A stretch of DNA of 64,000 nucleotides from Idiomarina xiamenensis 10-D-4 (lineage in GTDB: Bacteria > Pseudomonadota > Gammaproteobacteria > Enterobacterales > Alteromonadaceae). The DNA lies in NCBI RefSeq assembly GCF_000299895.1, contig NZ_AMRG01000002.1, forward strand, positions 1 through 64,000, read 5' to 3'. The notes below the pieces were generated by a model, which was given only the letters and a program-made list of their open reading frames with translations, was not told where the DNA came from and ran no database searches. This document shows, piece after piece, positions 1 to 9,835 of this stretch (the stretch's first letter is position 1; each line of letters starts with the position of its first letter). The position numbers were made by a program, and so were the translations under genes.

Positions 1-1180
1 GTGTTGGCTGTTGTTTCTTGGCAGCCGCCGAGCTCTTACCGTGCAGTTCAACCTCAGCGAAGCCAGTGAGTTGGCGTCGTTCAATAGGCTGGCCAATCAG
101 CTTTTCGATGGCTTTTAAGGTTTTAAATTCCTCGTCCATAACCAACGAAATAGCGTGCCCGGTTTGTCCAGCTCGACCAGTGCGGCCAATACGATGCACG
201 TAATCTTCGGCCACTTGCGGTAAATCGTAATTGATCACGTAGGGGAGTTTTTCGATATCTAAACCGCGCGCGGCGATATCGGTCGCCACTAACACTTGCA
301 CTTGACCCGATTTAAAATCAGCCAAGGCCTTAGTACGTGCGCCTTGGCTTTTATTGCCGTGAATCGCAGCGGCTAAAAAGCCATCGCTATGTAATTGTTT
401 AACTAGTCGATTAGCACCGTGCTTAGTACGCGAAAAAACAATAACTTGCGGTAAGTTCAGTTCGCGTAAAATTTGCATCAACATACGCGGTTTTTGGCTT
501 TTCTCGGCAGCGTATAAGATTTGTTCGATACGCTCGGCGGTACTATTGGCTGGTGCGACCGATATTTCTGCCGGATCGTTAACCAAGCCTTTCGCCAGTG
601 CGCGAATATCGTTAGAGAAGGTTGCCGAAAACATCAGTGTTTGACGTTGGTTTGGTAGTAATTTGATGATCTTTTTGATGTCGTGAATAAAGCCCATATC
701 CAGCATACGATCGGCTTCATCAAGCACCAGTACCTCTAACTTGGGAAAGCGGATAGCATTTTGCTGGTACAGATCGAGTAAACGTCCTGGTGTCGCAACC
801 AAAATGTCGACGCCTTTGCGCAGTTTCATCATCTGTGGGTTGATCTTTACTCCACCGAACACGACGGCGTAATTGAGCGCTAAATTAGCACCGTAGGTGG
901 CCACACTCTCGCCAACTTGCGCGGCAAGCTCTCGCGTTGGCGTTAATATCAACACTCGCGCTGTATTTGCTTGTGCGCGTGGGCCGTCTTTTAGCATTTC
1001 CAGTATCGGTAAGGTGAAACCGGCCGTTTTGCCTGTCCCGGTTTGCGCCGCTGCCATGACGTCTTTACCCGCCAAAACGGCCGGAATGGCTTGTGCTTGT
1101 ATGGGCGTTGGCTCGGTATAGCCTTGGCGTGCTAGCGCGTCGAGAATGTTTGGGCAAAGTCCGAGTTCAGAAAATGTCAT
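1..1180 (-). CDS. rhlE: DEAD-box ATP-dependent RNA helicase, RhlE type (3' truncated by window edge)
   Basis: Superfamily 2 RNA helicase that unwinds RNA using ATP, probably in ribosome assembly or RNA turnover in the cytoplasm. Translating the minus strand from the ATG at 1180 gives an open frame of 393 codons to the window edge. Motifs appear in order: Q motif ([11 protein letters not shown]), Walker [34 protein letters not shown], then ARGLDI and [10 protein letters not shown] in the second RecA domain. The residues after the helicase core are Lys/Gln rich, as in the basic tail of RhlE proteins. The stop codon lies outside the window. The close match in the first 60 residues favours RhlE over DbpA, SrmB or DeaD. 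Confidence 0.9.
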   Translation of the reverse strand, partial: MTFSELGLCPNILDALARQGYTEPTPIQAQAIPAVLAGKDVMAAAQTGTGKTAGFTLPILEMLKDGPRAQANTARVLILTPTRELAAQVGESVATYGANLALNYAVVFGGVKINPQMMKLRKGVDILVATPGRLLDLYQQNAIRFPKLEVLVLDEADRMLDMGFIHDIKKIIKLLPNQRQTLMFSATFSNDIRALAKGLVNDPAEISVAPANSTAERIEQILYAAEKSQKPRMLMQILRELNLPQVIVFSRTKHGANRLVKQLHSDGFLAAAIHGNKSQGARTKALADFKSGQVQVLVATDIAARGLDIEKLPYVINYDLPQVAEDYVHRIGRTGRAGQTGHAISLVMDEEFKTLKAIEKLIGQPIERRQLTGFAEVELHGKSSAAAKKQQPT

Positions 1181-1296
1181 GTATAAAATTACAACTTAAT
1201 GAGTGATAAGAGCGGCCATTCTACGTCAGAGCAGCGCGGTCTGCATGTTAATTTCACGCTATCTGCGATGCGCGAGGTAAAAGCTTGTTCCGCTTT

Positions 1297-1758
1297 CTAC
1301 CAAGCGCAGCTCAATGCGTCATTGTTATTCGCACTAAAACCCATGCCATGTTTACGGCCATCGCTAGCACGGTAGGTGAATTGGTTATTGCTCAAGGTAT
1401 AGCCGTGATTACTGCCCGTGTGCTGTAGCTGCAAGACATTATCGCGTTGCCAGACCAATTGCATGCAAACCGTTTTGGGTAACTCACTGGCTGAGGCGGT
1501 AAGCAAGCGTTGCCAGTGCTGGTCGACGTTCTCTAATAGCCAAACTTCGTAACCTGACCATTGTTGGTCACCGCGCTGACAGCGGTACAAATGCGCCTCA
1601 ATAGGCTGCTGCGCGTGAGTCAGTAGCTGCAGCGGTTGACAGTTCGCTTGTGGTGGTGGCGCGGGCGCGTAAGTGGTGTATTGATAAATAACCACGGCGA
1701 GAAATAACAGCGTGACGGTGATGATCGCGGCCAGTAAGGTTTTTAGCAGTGCCCACAT
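1297..1758 (-). CDS. Hypothetical membrane-anchored protein
   Basis: No family recognised. The 153-residue product starts with one hydrophobic segment (about residues 2-25), then a proline-rich linker and a periplasmic-looking domain with several cysteines and tryptophans. I chose the ATG at 1758 because it overlaps the TAA of the upstream pirin gene by one base (TAATG), a typical coupled start. A GTG two codons earlier is also possible. The overlap implies cotranscription with pirin, but says little about function. Confidence 0.6.
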   Translation of the reverse strand: MWALLKTLLAAIITVTLLFLAVVIYQYTTYAPAPPPQANCQPLQLLTHAQQPIEAHLYRCQRGDQQWSGYEVWLLENVDQHWQRLLTASASELPKTVCMQLVWQRDNVLQLQHTGSNHGYTLSNNQFTYRASDGRKHGMGFSANNNDALSCAW

Positions 1759-2711
1759 TACCACTTCACCGCCGTGGGGATAGCCGGCGCCGATAAGCGC
1801 GTGCCAGCGTAGTTGGCAACTCGACCAAAACGCGCATGGCCTTGCTGCCAGTCGCTATGTGCTTGGCGAATACGTGCACCATCATAAGCGACAAAGTTCC
1901 AAAACATATGCAACGGTTTTGCTAAGGGTTCGCCGCCGAGCAACATGACTTGGCTGTCGGTACCCAGCGCGATAGTTAGCTGCTTGCGCTGTCCGCCGAC
2001 ATATAACAGTTGATGTTTGTGCAAGCTTTGCGAACTATCCTCATCGTCAACCCGCAGTTGCCCATCACAGACATACAGCCCGTATTCAAACTCCGGTTTT
2101 AGCTGTAGTGTTAAGGTGCTTGGTCGCGGACTGTATAGTGCCAAAGCGGTACATGGCGCACCGGCCTTTGCTGGTGACTGCCATTGTTCATAGCTGCCTA
2201 AAATCAAACGTGCGCTGACACCGGGCAATTTAACTAATGGTAATTCGCGGTGATGCTCAAAAGCTGGCGGCATATCCTCTTTATGTTCGGGTAACGCGAG
2301 CCATAATTGCATACCGTGCAACGGCTTTTCAGCCGCTTCGTCGACCTGTTCAGCATGACTAATGCCGTGGCCTGAGGTCATTAGATTGAGCTCGCCGGGA
2401 AGTAATGGTTGTTCGTTGCCTAAACTGTCCTTATGCAGTAATTGACCAGAAAACAACCAAGTGATGGTTTGTAAACCAATATGCGGATGGGGGGCAACGT
2501 CAAATTGATCGTAATCTGCCAGCGCTACCGGTCCCATTTGATCGATAAAGCACCAAGGACCGATATTGCGTAATTGTCGTTGCGGGATTGCACGGTAGAC
2601 ATTTATTGCTGCGGTGAGTGGTCTAACGGCGGCATCCAAGGTTTGCCAATGGCGCTGTAACGGGTGACGCTCACAGGTGGCTTGTTGGTCATCTTGTGTA
2701 TGTCTGGTCAT
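1758..2711 (-). CDS. Pirin family protein
   Basis: Bicupin metalloprotein of the pirin family; some members are quercetin dioxygenases or redox-sensitive regulators, and the substrate here is unknown. The 317-residue product has the N-terminal pirin signature: FDVAPHPHIGLQTITW supplies the two metal His residues, and GELNLMTSGHGISHAE supplies the third His and the Glu. The C-terminal pirin cupin follows around residues 185-290. Its stop overlaps the start of the downstream membrane protein. The ATG at 2711 is the first in frame. Family assignment is firm; the reaction is not. Confidence 0.88.
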   Translation of the reverse strand: MTRHTQDDQQATCERHPLQRHWQTLDAAVRPLTAAINVYRAIPQRQLRNIGPWCFIDQMGPVALADYDQFDVAPHPHIGLQTITWLFSGQLLHKDSLGNEQPLLPGELNLMTSGHGISHAEQVDEAAEKPLHGMQLWLALPEHKEDMPPAFEHHRELPLVKLPGVSARLILGSYEQWQSPAKAGAPCTALALYSPRPSTLTLQLKPEFEYGLYVCDGQLRVDDEDSSQSLHKHQLLYVGGQRKQLTIALGTDSQVMLLGGEPLAKPLHMFWNFVAYDGARIRQAHSDWQQGHARFGRVANYAGTRLSAPAIPTAVKW

Positions 2712-2862
2712 GCACTGGCTGCCCCAAAAGTGTTATGTGCTGCTCAGTATGGCTTGCCTGAGAGCAGTAAACAAGCCTGTTAGAAAGGCTTTTACTGCGC
2801 GCTAAAAATCGTTAAGGTGAGGCATGTTTGTAACGAGTATTTAACTCGCGAAGGAGATGCGA

Positions 2863-3066
2863 ATGGTTATTGCGTTACTGGTCATTGTGGTCGGCTTAGC
2901 TGCCACTATCAGTGGTATTTATGAAGCACAGCAGTTTGTTATCGGCGTCGGCGTGGTGATGATGTTGGTTGGCTATATTAGCTTCCGCTGGCTTTGGCGT
3001 AAGCGCGGCGGCGGCCAGAAATCGGGTAATGATAAACAACCACCGAGTAACCCCCATCAACCGTAA
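2863..3066 (+). CDS. Small two-helix membrane protein, unknown function
   Basis: Unrecognised 67-residue protein with two hydrophobic stretches (about residues 1-20 and 26-46) and a basic, polar C-terminus rich in Lys, Gly and Pro. The ATG at 2863 is preferred over the one at 2857 because AAGGAG at 2851-2856 then lies 6 nt upstream. A short CGAGT/ACTCG hairpin (2834-2848) sits just before the ribosome-binding site. It is the first of three consecutive small membrane-protein genes. The spacing to the next gene is 12 nt, so they are probably cotranscribed. Confidence 0.6.
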   Translation: MVIALLVIVVGLAATISGIYEAQQFVIGVGVVMMLVGYISFRWLWRKRGGGQKSGNDKQPPSNPHQP

Positions 3067-3078
3067 GGAGTTTAACTG

Positions 3079-3369
3079 ATGCATTCCGACCGTAATTCGG
3101 TATGGCGCACTGTTATACCGTTATTATTATTAGTTGCGGGGTTAGTGACTGCCGCGCTCAACTCCGCCTACGAGATGAAAATCATTGGTGCGGCGGCTGC
3201 AGCCATTGCTGCGGTTTGGCTGGCGGCCAGCCGAATTGGAAAAAAGGATGAGCAGAGGCAGCGCGCTAACACAAGCCAGAAACCTTTGCAATGGTACCAA
3301 TCGCCACTAGTTTGGATTCCGATTATTGCTATCATCGGTTATCTGCTGAGTTTGTTGTTGCGTCATTAA
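3079..3369 (+). CDS. Small membrane protein, unknown function
   Basis: Unrecognised 96-residue protein with hydrophobic segments at about residues 10-28, 34-52 and 75-94. A hydrophilic Lys/Gln/Arg-rich loop lies before the last segment. AAGGAG just after the preceding stop is its ribosome-binding site. It sits between two other small membrane proteins, and the three may form one unit. No motif suggests an activity. Confidence 0.6.
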   Translation: MHSDRNSVWRTVIPLLLLVAGLVTAALNSAYEMKIIGAAAAAIAAVWLAASRIGKKDEQRQRANTSQKPLQWYQSPLVWIPIIAIIGYLLSLLLRH

Positions 3370-3442
3370 CGCTGACGGCTGACCCGATTTGAGAGCAGAA
3401 TGAGAGCATGAAAATAACAATAACCATGGCCAAGGCGTTAAC

Positions 3443-3835
3443 ATGAATCTTAATAAACGTATTGTAATTTTGGCAGGTGCGGTCGGGCTGATGTTTTATA
3501 CCGCCTCGCAGGAACAGTTGATCAGCGTCATCGCCGATTATCATTTAAGTTGGTATCGATTGGGCGTGCCTGTGGCTTGGGGCATTATTTTAGGTGGTTT
3601 AGCAGCCTTTTTTAAATTGTCATTTTTGCAACGTTGGCTAGCGCCTTTGACACTGATTGCCAGCGGTTTGTTGACGATGGGGTTGATCGGCGCGGCAGCT
3701 AGCTACGTTAAACATGAACTAGCCGTTCTCACGTTACCGGCATTGCAATTGGCGACCATCGGTTTAGGCCTGTATTTGGTCGGTTATGCCTATGCACGCA
3801 TGCTTGCTGGCCGTGATGACGATGCAGAGCAATAA
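3443..3835 (+). CDS. Small polytopic membrane protein, unknown function
   Basis: Unrecognised 130-residue protein with four predicted hydrophobic segments (about residues 6-20, 40-58, 66-86 and 98-120) and an acidic C-terminal tail. The ATG at 3443 follows a region without a strong Shine-Dalgarno, so the start is less certain. The next gene, pxpA, begins 41 nt downstream on the same strand. Whether it serves 5-oxoproline metabolism cannot be told from sequence. Confidence 0.55.
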   Translation: MNLNKRIVILAGAVGLMFYTASQEQLISVIADYHLSWYRLGVPVAWGIILGGLAAFFKLSFLQRWLAPLTLIASGLLTMGLIGAAASYVKHELAVLTLPALQLATIGLGLYLVGYAYARMLAGRDDDAEQ

Positions 3836-3876
3836 CTGCATCGATTAGTCGTTATACAGGAGTTGTTATCAGGCTT

Positions 3877-4629
3877 ATGAGCCATTTACGTTTAAATTGT
3901 GACTTGGGTGAGAGTTTCGGAGCTTGGCAAAAGGGTGATGATGCGGCGGTTATGCCGTTTATTGATCAAGCCAATATTGCTTGTGGTTTTCATGCCTCTG
4001 ATCCGGTCACGATGATGCAAACCGTGGCGTTAGCGAAGCAATATCAAGTCAGTATTGGGGCTCACCCGAGTTATCCTGACTTGGTGGGTTTTGGACGCCG
4101 TTCAATGGCTTGCAGCACTGCTGAGATTCGCGCTTTAGTCACCTATCAAATAGGCGCGTTGGCGGCGGTTTGCCGCGTTCATGACAGCGCGGTAAGTTAC
4201 GTAAAACCGCATGGCGCGCTGTACAACGATATGATTGCCGATAGCGAGGTGTTCCAGGCGGTCTGCGCGGCAGTTGCCGCCTACGATGCCGATTTGCCAC
4301 TCATGGTGATGGCTACCGAAGCTAACGACAAATGGCGAGCATTAGCCAAGCCATACGGTTTAACGCTATGGTTTGAAGGTTTTGCCGATCGTGCTTATGA
4401 CGATAATGGGCGGTTACGTGCTAGACGCCAAGCGGGTGCTGTTTATCAACACCGTGCTGATATTCTGACACAAGCTGAACGTTTTGCGCAGCGACAACCC
4501 ATTGTTAGTTATCAGGGACGCGAGCTGAGCATTGAAATTGATAGCCTTTGTGTACACGGCGATAACGCTGAATCGCTCGCTACGGTAAAAGCCATTCGTC
4601 AACGTTTACAACAACTCACAACATCATGA
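3877..4629 (+). CDS. pxpA: 5-oxoprolinase subunit A (LamB/YcsF family)
   Basis: Subunit of the ATP-dependent bacterial 5-oxoprolinase PxpABC, which hydrolyses 5-oxo-L-proline to glutamate and so removes a damage product of glutamine and glutamate. The 250-residue product starts with the family signature LNCDLGESFGAW, followed by IACGFHASDP and SYVKPHGALYND. Length matches the family. The stop overlaps the pxpB start by 4 nt (ATGA), giving a translationally coupled pxpABC operon. Confidence 0.93.
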   Translation: MSHLRLNCDLGESFGAWQKGDDAAVMPFIDQANIACGFHASDPVTMMQTVALAKQYQVSIGAHPSYPDLVGFGRRSMACSTAEIRALVTYQIGALAAVCRVHDSAVSYVKPHGALYNDMIADSEVFQAVCAAVAAYDADLPLMVMATEANDKWRALAKPYGLTLWFEGFADRAYDDNGRLRARRQAGAVYQHRADILTQAERFAQRQPIVSYQGRELSIEIDSLCVHGDNAESLATVKAIRQRLQQLTTS

Positions 4630-5342
4630 ACATTCAATGTCAACGAGCCGCCATCAATGCTTGGTTGTTGGTGCTCGATAATCGTATTGCGGTAGATGTC
4701 AGCGAACGCGTACATGCCGTTAACCAAGCTGTTCGCGAGCTCGGCACGTTTATCATGGAAACCTCGCCAGCCTACGCCAGCATTTTAGTTTATTTTGATA
4801 TTCGTCGGGTTAATGCCGAGGCGGTGCGCGATGAATTAATGGACTGCGCCACTCGCGTATTGGGCGCTTCTTTGCAAAACAAAGCGTTGCAAAACAGTGA
4901 CGAGGTCAAGCCCGCACGTCAGCACGAAGTACCCGTTTGCTATGGCTACGGTGAACATGATTTAGCTGCTGTTGCTGAACACTGTGGGCTCAGCGTTGCC
5001 GAGGTGATTGAATATCACCAGCAGACCACTTACCGAGTTTACGCGTTAGGTTTTGCACCAGGTTTCGCTTATTTGGGCGAACTTGACGAGCGCATCCGTA
5101 TCCCGCGTTTAGCAACGCCACGCGCTAAAGTGCCAGCGGGTAGTGTCGCTATTGCTGAAGCTCAGACTGCCATTTATCCCATCGCCTCGCCGGGTGGGTG
5201 GCGTATTCTAGGGCGCACACCAATGCCATTGTTTGATCCGGCAGCACAGCCGATGTGTCCCTTGCAGCCGGGTGATGAAGTACGTTTTGTCGCCATTGAT
5301 GAACAACGTTTCGAACAATGGTTGCTGGAGGTTAACCCATGA
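4626..5342 (+). CDS. pxpB: 5-oxoprolinase subunit B (KipI-like)
   Basis: Second subunit of PxpABC, of the KipI/allophanate-hydrolase-subunit-1 family; pairs with PxpC. The 238-residue product contains the family core YALGFAPGFAYLG, then PRLATPRAKVPAGSVAIA and SPGGWRILGRTP. The N-terminal third is less conserved, as usual. Both ends overlap neighbours by 4 nt, so the three subunits are probably made in fixed ratio. In Bacillus the homologue KipI inhibits the sporulation kinase KinA; in this gene order the metabolic role is far more likely. Confidence 0.92.
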   Translation: MNIQCQRAAINAWLLVLDNRIAVDVSERVHAVNQAVRELGTFIMETSPAYASILVYFDIRRVNAEAVRDELMDCATRVLGASLQNKALQNSDEVKPARQHEVPVCYGYGEHDLAAVAEHCGLSVAEVIEYHQQTTYRVYALGFAPGFAYLGELDERIRIPRLATPRAKVPAGSVAIAEAQTAIYPIASPGGWRILGRTPMPLFDPAAQPMCPLQPGDEVRFVAIDEQRFEQWLLEVNP

Positions 5343-6289
5343 CAACCAGGCGTTTACGCATAGACCATATAGGTTTACAGGCCAGCCTGCAGGATTTTGG
5401 CCGCTTCGGTTATTTAGCTCAGGGCGTTACTCGGGGGGGGCCGTTAGATGAATCGGCCTTCTTATGGGGAAATCGATTATTAGCCAATCCCCCCCGTGCG
5501 GCGCAGTTAGAAATTCTGATGGGGCAATTTCGTGCGACTTTTCTGGCCGATACCGCTATTGCGGTTTGTGGTGCCGAGGTCAGCGTTGAAGTCGACGGTC
5601 GCACTTGTCCTTTATGGCAGAGCATCGCGGTTAAAGCCGGTCAGCAACTCAGCATCGGCATGGCGAGTGCTGGTTTACGGGTCTATTTGGCGATTGCCGG
5701 TGGTTTTCAAGCGACTGCTCAGTTAGGCAGTGTCAGTACCGTGTCGCGTGAGCACTTGGGTGGTTTACAGCAAAATGGTGAGAGCCTGCAAGCGGGTGAT
5801 GAAATTGATTTTGCCGCGGCGCCGCAAGCCACTGTGGGACGTCGTATTGGTTGGGCTTATCGTCCGCAATACCAGCAAACGCCGACTATTGGTTTGTTGC
5901 CGGGCTACCAATATGAACAGTTTAGCGATAGCGCGCGAGCGCTGTTAGTGGCGCATGAGTACCAGTTACAGCAAGACAGTAACCGTATGGGCATTCGGCT
6001 ACAGGGCCCAGCAATAGCGATCGATCAGCAACAACACGGCTTGTTATCAGAAGGGTTAGCCATTGGCGCGCTGCAGGTGCCGCCGGATGGGCAGCCGATT
6101 GTGATGATGCACGATCGGCAAACACTGGGTGGTTATCCAAAATTGGGCTTTGTTAATCCGCTCGATTTATCGTTGTTGGCACAAAGAAGGCCGGGGCAGA
6201 CAATTCGCTTTCATTGGCAGCAGTTATCAACGGTGACGCAGCAAGTCAGACGTTTTTATCGCTTTTTTGGCATCACTGCACCTTATTAA
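5339..6289 (+). CDS. pxpC: 5-oxoprolinase subunit C (KipA-like, biotin-dependent-carboxyltransferase fold)
   Basis: Third subunit of the 5-oxoprolinase complex, related to urea amidolyase/allophanate hydrolase subunit 2. The 316-residue product has the expected N-terminus (LQDFGRFGYLAQGVTRGGPLD), the central YLAIAGG, and a C-terminal region with SEGLAIGALQVPPDGQPI. It overlaps pxpB by 4 nt and ends the operon. An 89-nt gap separates it from glnS. Confidence 0.92.
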   Translation: MTTRRLRIDHIGLQASLQDFGRFGYLAQGVTRGGPLDESAFLWGNRLLANPPRAAQLEILMGQFRATFLADTAIAVCGAEVSVEVDGRTCPLWQSIAVKAGQQLSIGMASAGLRVYLAIAGGFQATAQLGSVSTVSREHLGGLQQNGESLQAGDEIDFAAAPQATVGRRIGWAYRPQYQQTPTIGLLPGYQYEQFSDSARALLVAHEYQLQQDSNRMGIRLQGPAIAIDQQQHGLLSEGLAIGALQVPPDGQPIVMMHDRQTLGGYPKLGFVNPLDLSLLAQRRPGQTIRFHWQQLSTVTQQVRRFYRFFGITAPY

Positions 6290-6378
6290 GGATAACCGCA
6301 GCAATGCTTGTCAGCACGCGGATAACCTGCGATCATAGCGATTATTCCTATTGACGTATCAGAAGAGAAGAGACGTAC

Positions 6379-8103
6379 ATGGCTGAACAGCAAGCCCATC
6401 CTAATGATTCGGTAAGCGCTGACGCGAATAATGGTAACGCAGTGCGTAGTAACTTTATTCGCCAAATCATCGATAAAGATCTCGCCAGCGGTAAGCATAG
6501 CAGCGTACATACGCGCTTTCCGCCAGAACCTAATGGCTTTTTGCACATAGGTCATGCGAAATCGATTGTGTTGAATTTCGGTATTGCTGAAGATTACCAA
6601 GGTCAATGCAATTTGCGTTTTGATGACACTAACCCGTTGAAAGAAAAAGAAGATTATATTCAATCGATTCAACAGGATGTTAATTGGCTGGGCTATCAAT
6701 GGCAGGGTAAGCCTTGTTATTCATCAAATTATTTTGATGCGCTTCATGGTTTTGCCATCGAACTGATTGAAAAAGGTTTGGCCTACGTGGACTTTTCGAG
6801 CCAGGAAGCTATGCGCGAGATGCGTGGCAACTTGACCGAGCCGGGTACCAACAGCCCTTATCGCGACGTTGATATCGACACCAATTTAGCCGAATTTGCG
6901 AAAATGACCGCCGGTGAATATGCCGAAGGGCATTGCTGTTTGCGTGCCAAAATCGACATGAGTTCGCCCTTTATGTGCCTGCGCGATCCGGTGATTTATC
7001 GCATCCGTTTTGCTCATCACCATCAAACCGGTGATAAATGGTGCGTGTATCCGATGTACGACTTTACTCACTGTATTTCTGATGCGTTAGAAGGGATTAC
7101 GCATTCATTATGTACGTTAGAGTTCCAAGATAATCGCCGTTTGTACGATTGGGTATTAGACAACATCAGTATTAATTGTCATCCACAGCAAATCGAGTTC
7201 TCGCGCCTGAACTTGCAGTTTACGGTCATGAGTAAGCGGAAGCTCAATCTCCTAGTCGAAGAAGGCAAGGTCAGCGGTTGGGATGATCCACGCATGCCAA
7301 CCATTGCTGGGTTGCGTCGTCGTGGTTACACGCCAGCCTCGGTACGTGAATTTTGTCACCGTATCGGTGTGACTAAAATGGATAACCAAGTCGAAATGGG
7401 CATGCTAGAGGCGTGCATTCGAGATGACTTGAACGACAATGCGCCGCGCGCGATGGCGGTGATTGATCCGGTTAAATTAGTGATTGAGAACTACCCAGAA
7501 GGTCAGGAAGAAGTGGTGATTGCGCCGAACCATCCTAACTCTCCAGAAATGGGTAGTCGTGAATTACCGTTTACCCGTGAACTCTATATCGAGCGTGAAG
7601 ATTTCCGCGAAGAAGCGAATAAGAAGTTTAAGCGCTTAGTGCTGGGTAAAGAAGTCCGTTTACGCAATGCCTATGTCATCAAAGCCGAGCGCGTTGAAAA
7701 AGACGAACAGGGCAATATTACTACCATTTACTGCCACTACGACGCCGACACACTGGGTAAAGACCCGGCAGATGGTCGAAAAGTGAAAGGCGTGATCCAT
7801 TGGGTTTCGGCAACACGGGGTGTAGCGGCAGAATTTCGTTTATATGATCGCCTGTTCCAAGTACCCAATCCAGGCGCTGAAGACGACTTTTTTGCCACAC
7901 TTAACCCGGACTCTTTACAAGTTAAACAGGGTTATGTCGAGCCAGGCTTAGCGCAGGCGTTGCCAGAGAAAGCCTATCAGTTTGAGCGTATCGGCTACTT
8001 CTGCGCCGACATCGATAGTCCTGCTAGCGATAAACCGATTTTTAATCGCACCGTCGGTTTACGCGATAGTTGGGCGAAAATAGAGCAACAGGGTCAAGAC
8101 TGA
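6379..8103 (+). CDS. glnS: Glutaminyl-tRNA synthetase
   Basis: Class I aminoacyl-tRNA synthetase charging tRNA-Gln. The 574-residue protein has the HIGH signature as [15 protein letters not shown] (about residue 50), FRFDDTNP-like substrate residues and the second class I motif VMSKRK. The C-terminal anticodon-binding beta-barrels are present. Slightly longer than the E. coli enzyme (554 aa) because of a polar N-terminal extension of about 20 residues. The TGA lies inside a hairpin shared with the convergent lipoprotein gene. Essential housekeeping gene. Confidence 0.96.
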   Translation: MAEQQAHPNDSVSADANNGNAVRSNFIRQIIDKDLASGKHSSVHTRFPPEPNGFLHIGHAKSIVLNFGIAEDYQGQCNLRFDDTNPLKEKEDYIQSIQQDVNWLGYQWQGKPCYSSNYFDALHGFAIELIEKGLAYVDFSSQEAMREMRGNLTEPGTNSPYRDVDIDTNLAEFAKMTAGEYAEGHCCLRAKIDMSSPFMCLRDPVIYRIRFAHHHQTGDKWCVYPMYDFTHCISDALEGITHSLCTLEFQDNRRLYDWVLDNISINCHPQQIEFSRLNLQFTVMSKRKLNLLVEEGKVSGWDDPRMPTIAGLRRRGYTPASVREFCHRIGVTKMDNQVEMGMLEACIRDDLNDNAPRAMAVIDPVKLVIENYPEGQEEVVIAPNHPNSPEMGSRELPFTRELYIEREDFREEANKKFKRLVLGKEVRLRNAYVIKAERVEKDEQGNITTIYCHYDADTLGKDPADGRKVKGVIHWVSATRGVAAEFRLYDRLFQVPNPGAEDDFFATLNPDSLQVKQGYVEPGLAQALPEKAYQFERIGYFCADIDSPASDKPIFNRTVGLRDSWAKIEQQGQD

Positions 8104-8114
8104 TCTGACCCTGT
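8088..8114. terminator. Hairpin spanning both convergent stop codons of glnS and the lipoprotein gene
   Basis: Perfect 9-bp inverted repeat ACAGGGTCA (8088-8096) and TGACCCTGT (8106-8114) around a 9-nt loop. The lipoprotein TGA (8094-8096, minus) falls in the left arm and the glnS TGA (8101-8103) in the loop. No T tract follows on either side, so it may act as a Rho-dependent or 3'-end-protecting hairpin rather than a classic intrinsic terminator. Confidence 0.5.
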
Positions 8115-8702
8115 CGATAGGCTTTTAGCAACCGCGTCTGCCGATAACCGGAAGGTGATATCGGGACGCGGTTTTTCATCTTTAGCCGCCGGTAACGGCA
8201 AGATAAACTCAAGCCCGTGCTGATAAACGCCATCAGCTAGGCTAATCGTCAATGCGTGGTTATCTTTTGAATAATTGAAACCACGATAAAGGTCGCGTTC
8301 AGCGTCAGTTAATACTTGATAGTGGATCCTGAAGCCCGGCGTATCAAAGCCTTCTCCTTGCACATAAAAACGTAAGCTGCTGGCCATATAATCAGACCAA
8401 CGATCACCATAAAATACACGGCTAGCTAAGAATTGCTGGATGAAGTGATCGAATTGCTCAGACACACCAGCAGCCTTTTTCAGTGCAGCGATGGCCGCTG
8501 GCAATTGCTCGGGATGTTGCTCTGCTAATCGAGAGAAATGTTGCTCATCAATAAACAGTAACGTGATCCCTTGCTGTTGATAGACAACTTGACTATTACC
8601 GACATTATCCGGCATCGGCCGATTTTGATTCGTGTTATTCACGGCACACCCCGACAGTAGCAGACTAAAACATAGTGTGATGGTGGTAATGATTCGCTTC
8701 AT
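8094..8702 (-). CDS. Hypothetical lipoprotein
   Basis: Unrecognised 202-residue secreted lipoprotein. It has a basic N-terminus, a hydrophobic stretch and the lipobox LLSGC with Cys19 as the lipidation site. The residue after Cys is Ala, which predicts outer-membrane sorting. The mature part has mixed alpha/beta character with many aromatic residues; no enzymatic motif is seen. It overlaps glnS by 10 nt at the 3' end in convergent orientation. Confidence 0.7.
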   Translation of the reverse strand: MKRIITTITLCFSLLLSGCAVNNTNQNRPMPDNVGNSQVVYQQQGITLLFIDEQHFSRLAEQHPEQLPAAIAALKKAAGVSEQFDHFIQQFLASRVFYGDRWSDYMASSLRFYVQGEGFDTPGFRIHYQVLTDAERDLYRGFNYSKDNHALTISLADGVYQHGLEFILPLPAAKDEKPRPDITFRLSADAVAKSLSTGSDQS

Positions 8703-8792
8703 CCTTGTCAGCCTTTAGCATCAGTGAAAGTACCATAGGGTAACAATAAAGGAGTTGGGAAGCATAGCTGCGTTGTTGAAAGGGATTAATCG

Positions 8793-9833
8793 CTACTCGA
8801 TGATAAACCGATCTAGCAATTTGGCACCGTAAAGGCGGGCAGGGGTGTAATAACCACCTTTTAAGTCGTCGTGTTGCAGGGTGTAAACGGCGAGTTCGAC
8901 GGCGCCTTCGGCGGTGACACTGTAGCCATTTTTGACTTTTACGCGGAGGCTTTGGGTGTGGCCCTTAGCGTTGCCTATTTCTCCCCAAACATAGGTGGGG
9001 TTGTTGTCTCGTTCATTGGCCGACGGGCCCGCATCTTGTTTGTCGACACGTTTTAGTAATTGCTTTTTAACCGCGTCAAAACGGAATAACCAACGTACCC
9101 AGTTCAACCACTTTAAGCGCCTGACCAATTTCGGGCTGGCTGGCACGAATACGCTAATATTGGGAATTTCGGTGGTGTAATAAGCGGTGGCAACATCGCC
9201 CCAAGGGATGGTCATGGCCATCTTTAGGCCGTTACCAAAGTCGATAGTGTCGACTTGGTACGCCAAAGGCACATCTTTAATGACACCATTTTCGCGTATG
9301 GCGCCACCTTTGCTTAGGCGTTGTAGACTGGTGCGACTGGTACCACGGCTCATACGCGACTTAGAGTCAAAGCCCAAGCGTAGCCAAGTGGCACCGGGCA
9401 ATTGTGCATTTAAACGGGCGGCGACACAATCGGTTGGAATAACGTCAAAGCCGACTCCCGGACATATCACGATACCGGCTTCTAATGCGCGCGCATGTTG
9501 TTGATGAGCATATTCGAATACTTCAATTTCGCCAGTGATATCTAAATAATGCGTGTGGCTGGCGAGGCATGCCTCAATGAGGCTGGCGGCGGTCTCACTA
9601 AACGGACCGGCGCAATTAACCACTAAATCGACGTCGTTGAGCTGGCTGGCAACTTGATGACTATCGTTAAGGTCGAACGGGCGAGCTTGCAAGGATACCT
9701 GATTAGCAAACTCATTGAGTTTTTGAGCGTCACGACCGGCTAATAGGGGGGTATAACCACGACGCTTGGCTTGATGCGTAATCAATTGCCCACTGTAACC
9801 ATAAGCGCCGTATATCAGCCAGCGTAATGCCAC
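8793..9833 (-). CDS. Saccharopine dehydrogenase-like NAD(P)-binding oxidoreductase
   Basis: A 346-residue protein of the saccharopine-dehydrogenase / trans-acting enoyl reductase family. It begins with a Rossmann fold (WLIYGAYGYSGQLI, residues 5-18), an AGRD motif after the second strand, and VVNCAGPF further on. The central and C-terminal regions match the family. Members reduce varied substrates including lipid intermediates; the substrate here is unknown. Its ATG lies 2 nt after the fur stop, so it is probably cotranscribed with fur and perhaps iron-influenced, though that is inference. Confidence 0.8.
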   Translation of the reverse strand: MALRWLIYGAYGYSGQLITHQAKRRGYTPLLAGRDAQKLNEFANQVSLQARPFDLNDSHQVASQLNDVDLVVNCAGPFSETAASLIEACLASHTHYLDITGEIEVFEYAHQQHARALEAGIVICPGVGFDVIPTDCVAARLNAQLPGATWLRLGFDSKSRMSRGTSRTSLQRLSKGGAIRENGVIKDVPLAYQVDTIDFGNGLKMAMTIPWGDVATAYYTTEIPNISVFVPASPKLVRRLKWLNWVRWLFRFDAVKKQLLKRVDKQDAGPSANERDNNPTYVWGEIGNAKGHTQSLRVKVKNGYSVTAEGAVELAVYTLQHDDLKGGYYTPARLYGAKLLDRFIIE

Positions 9834-9835
9834 CT

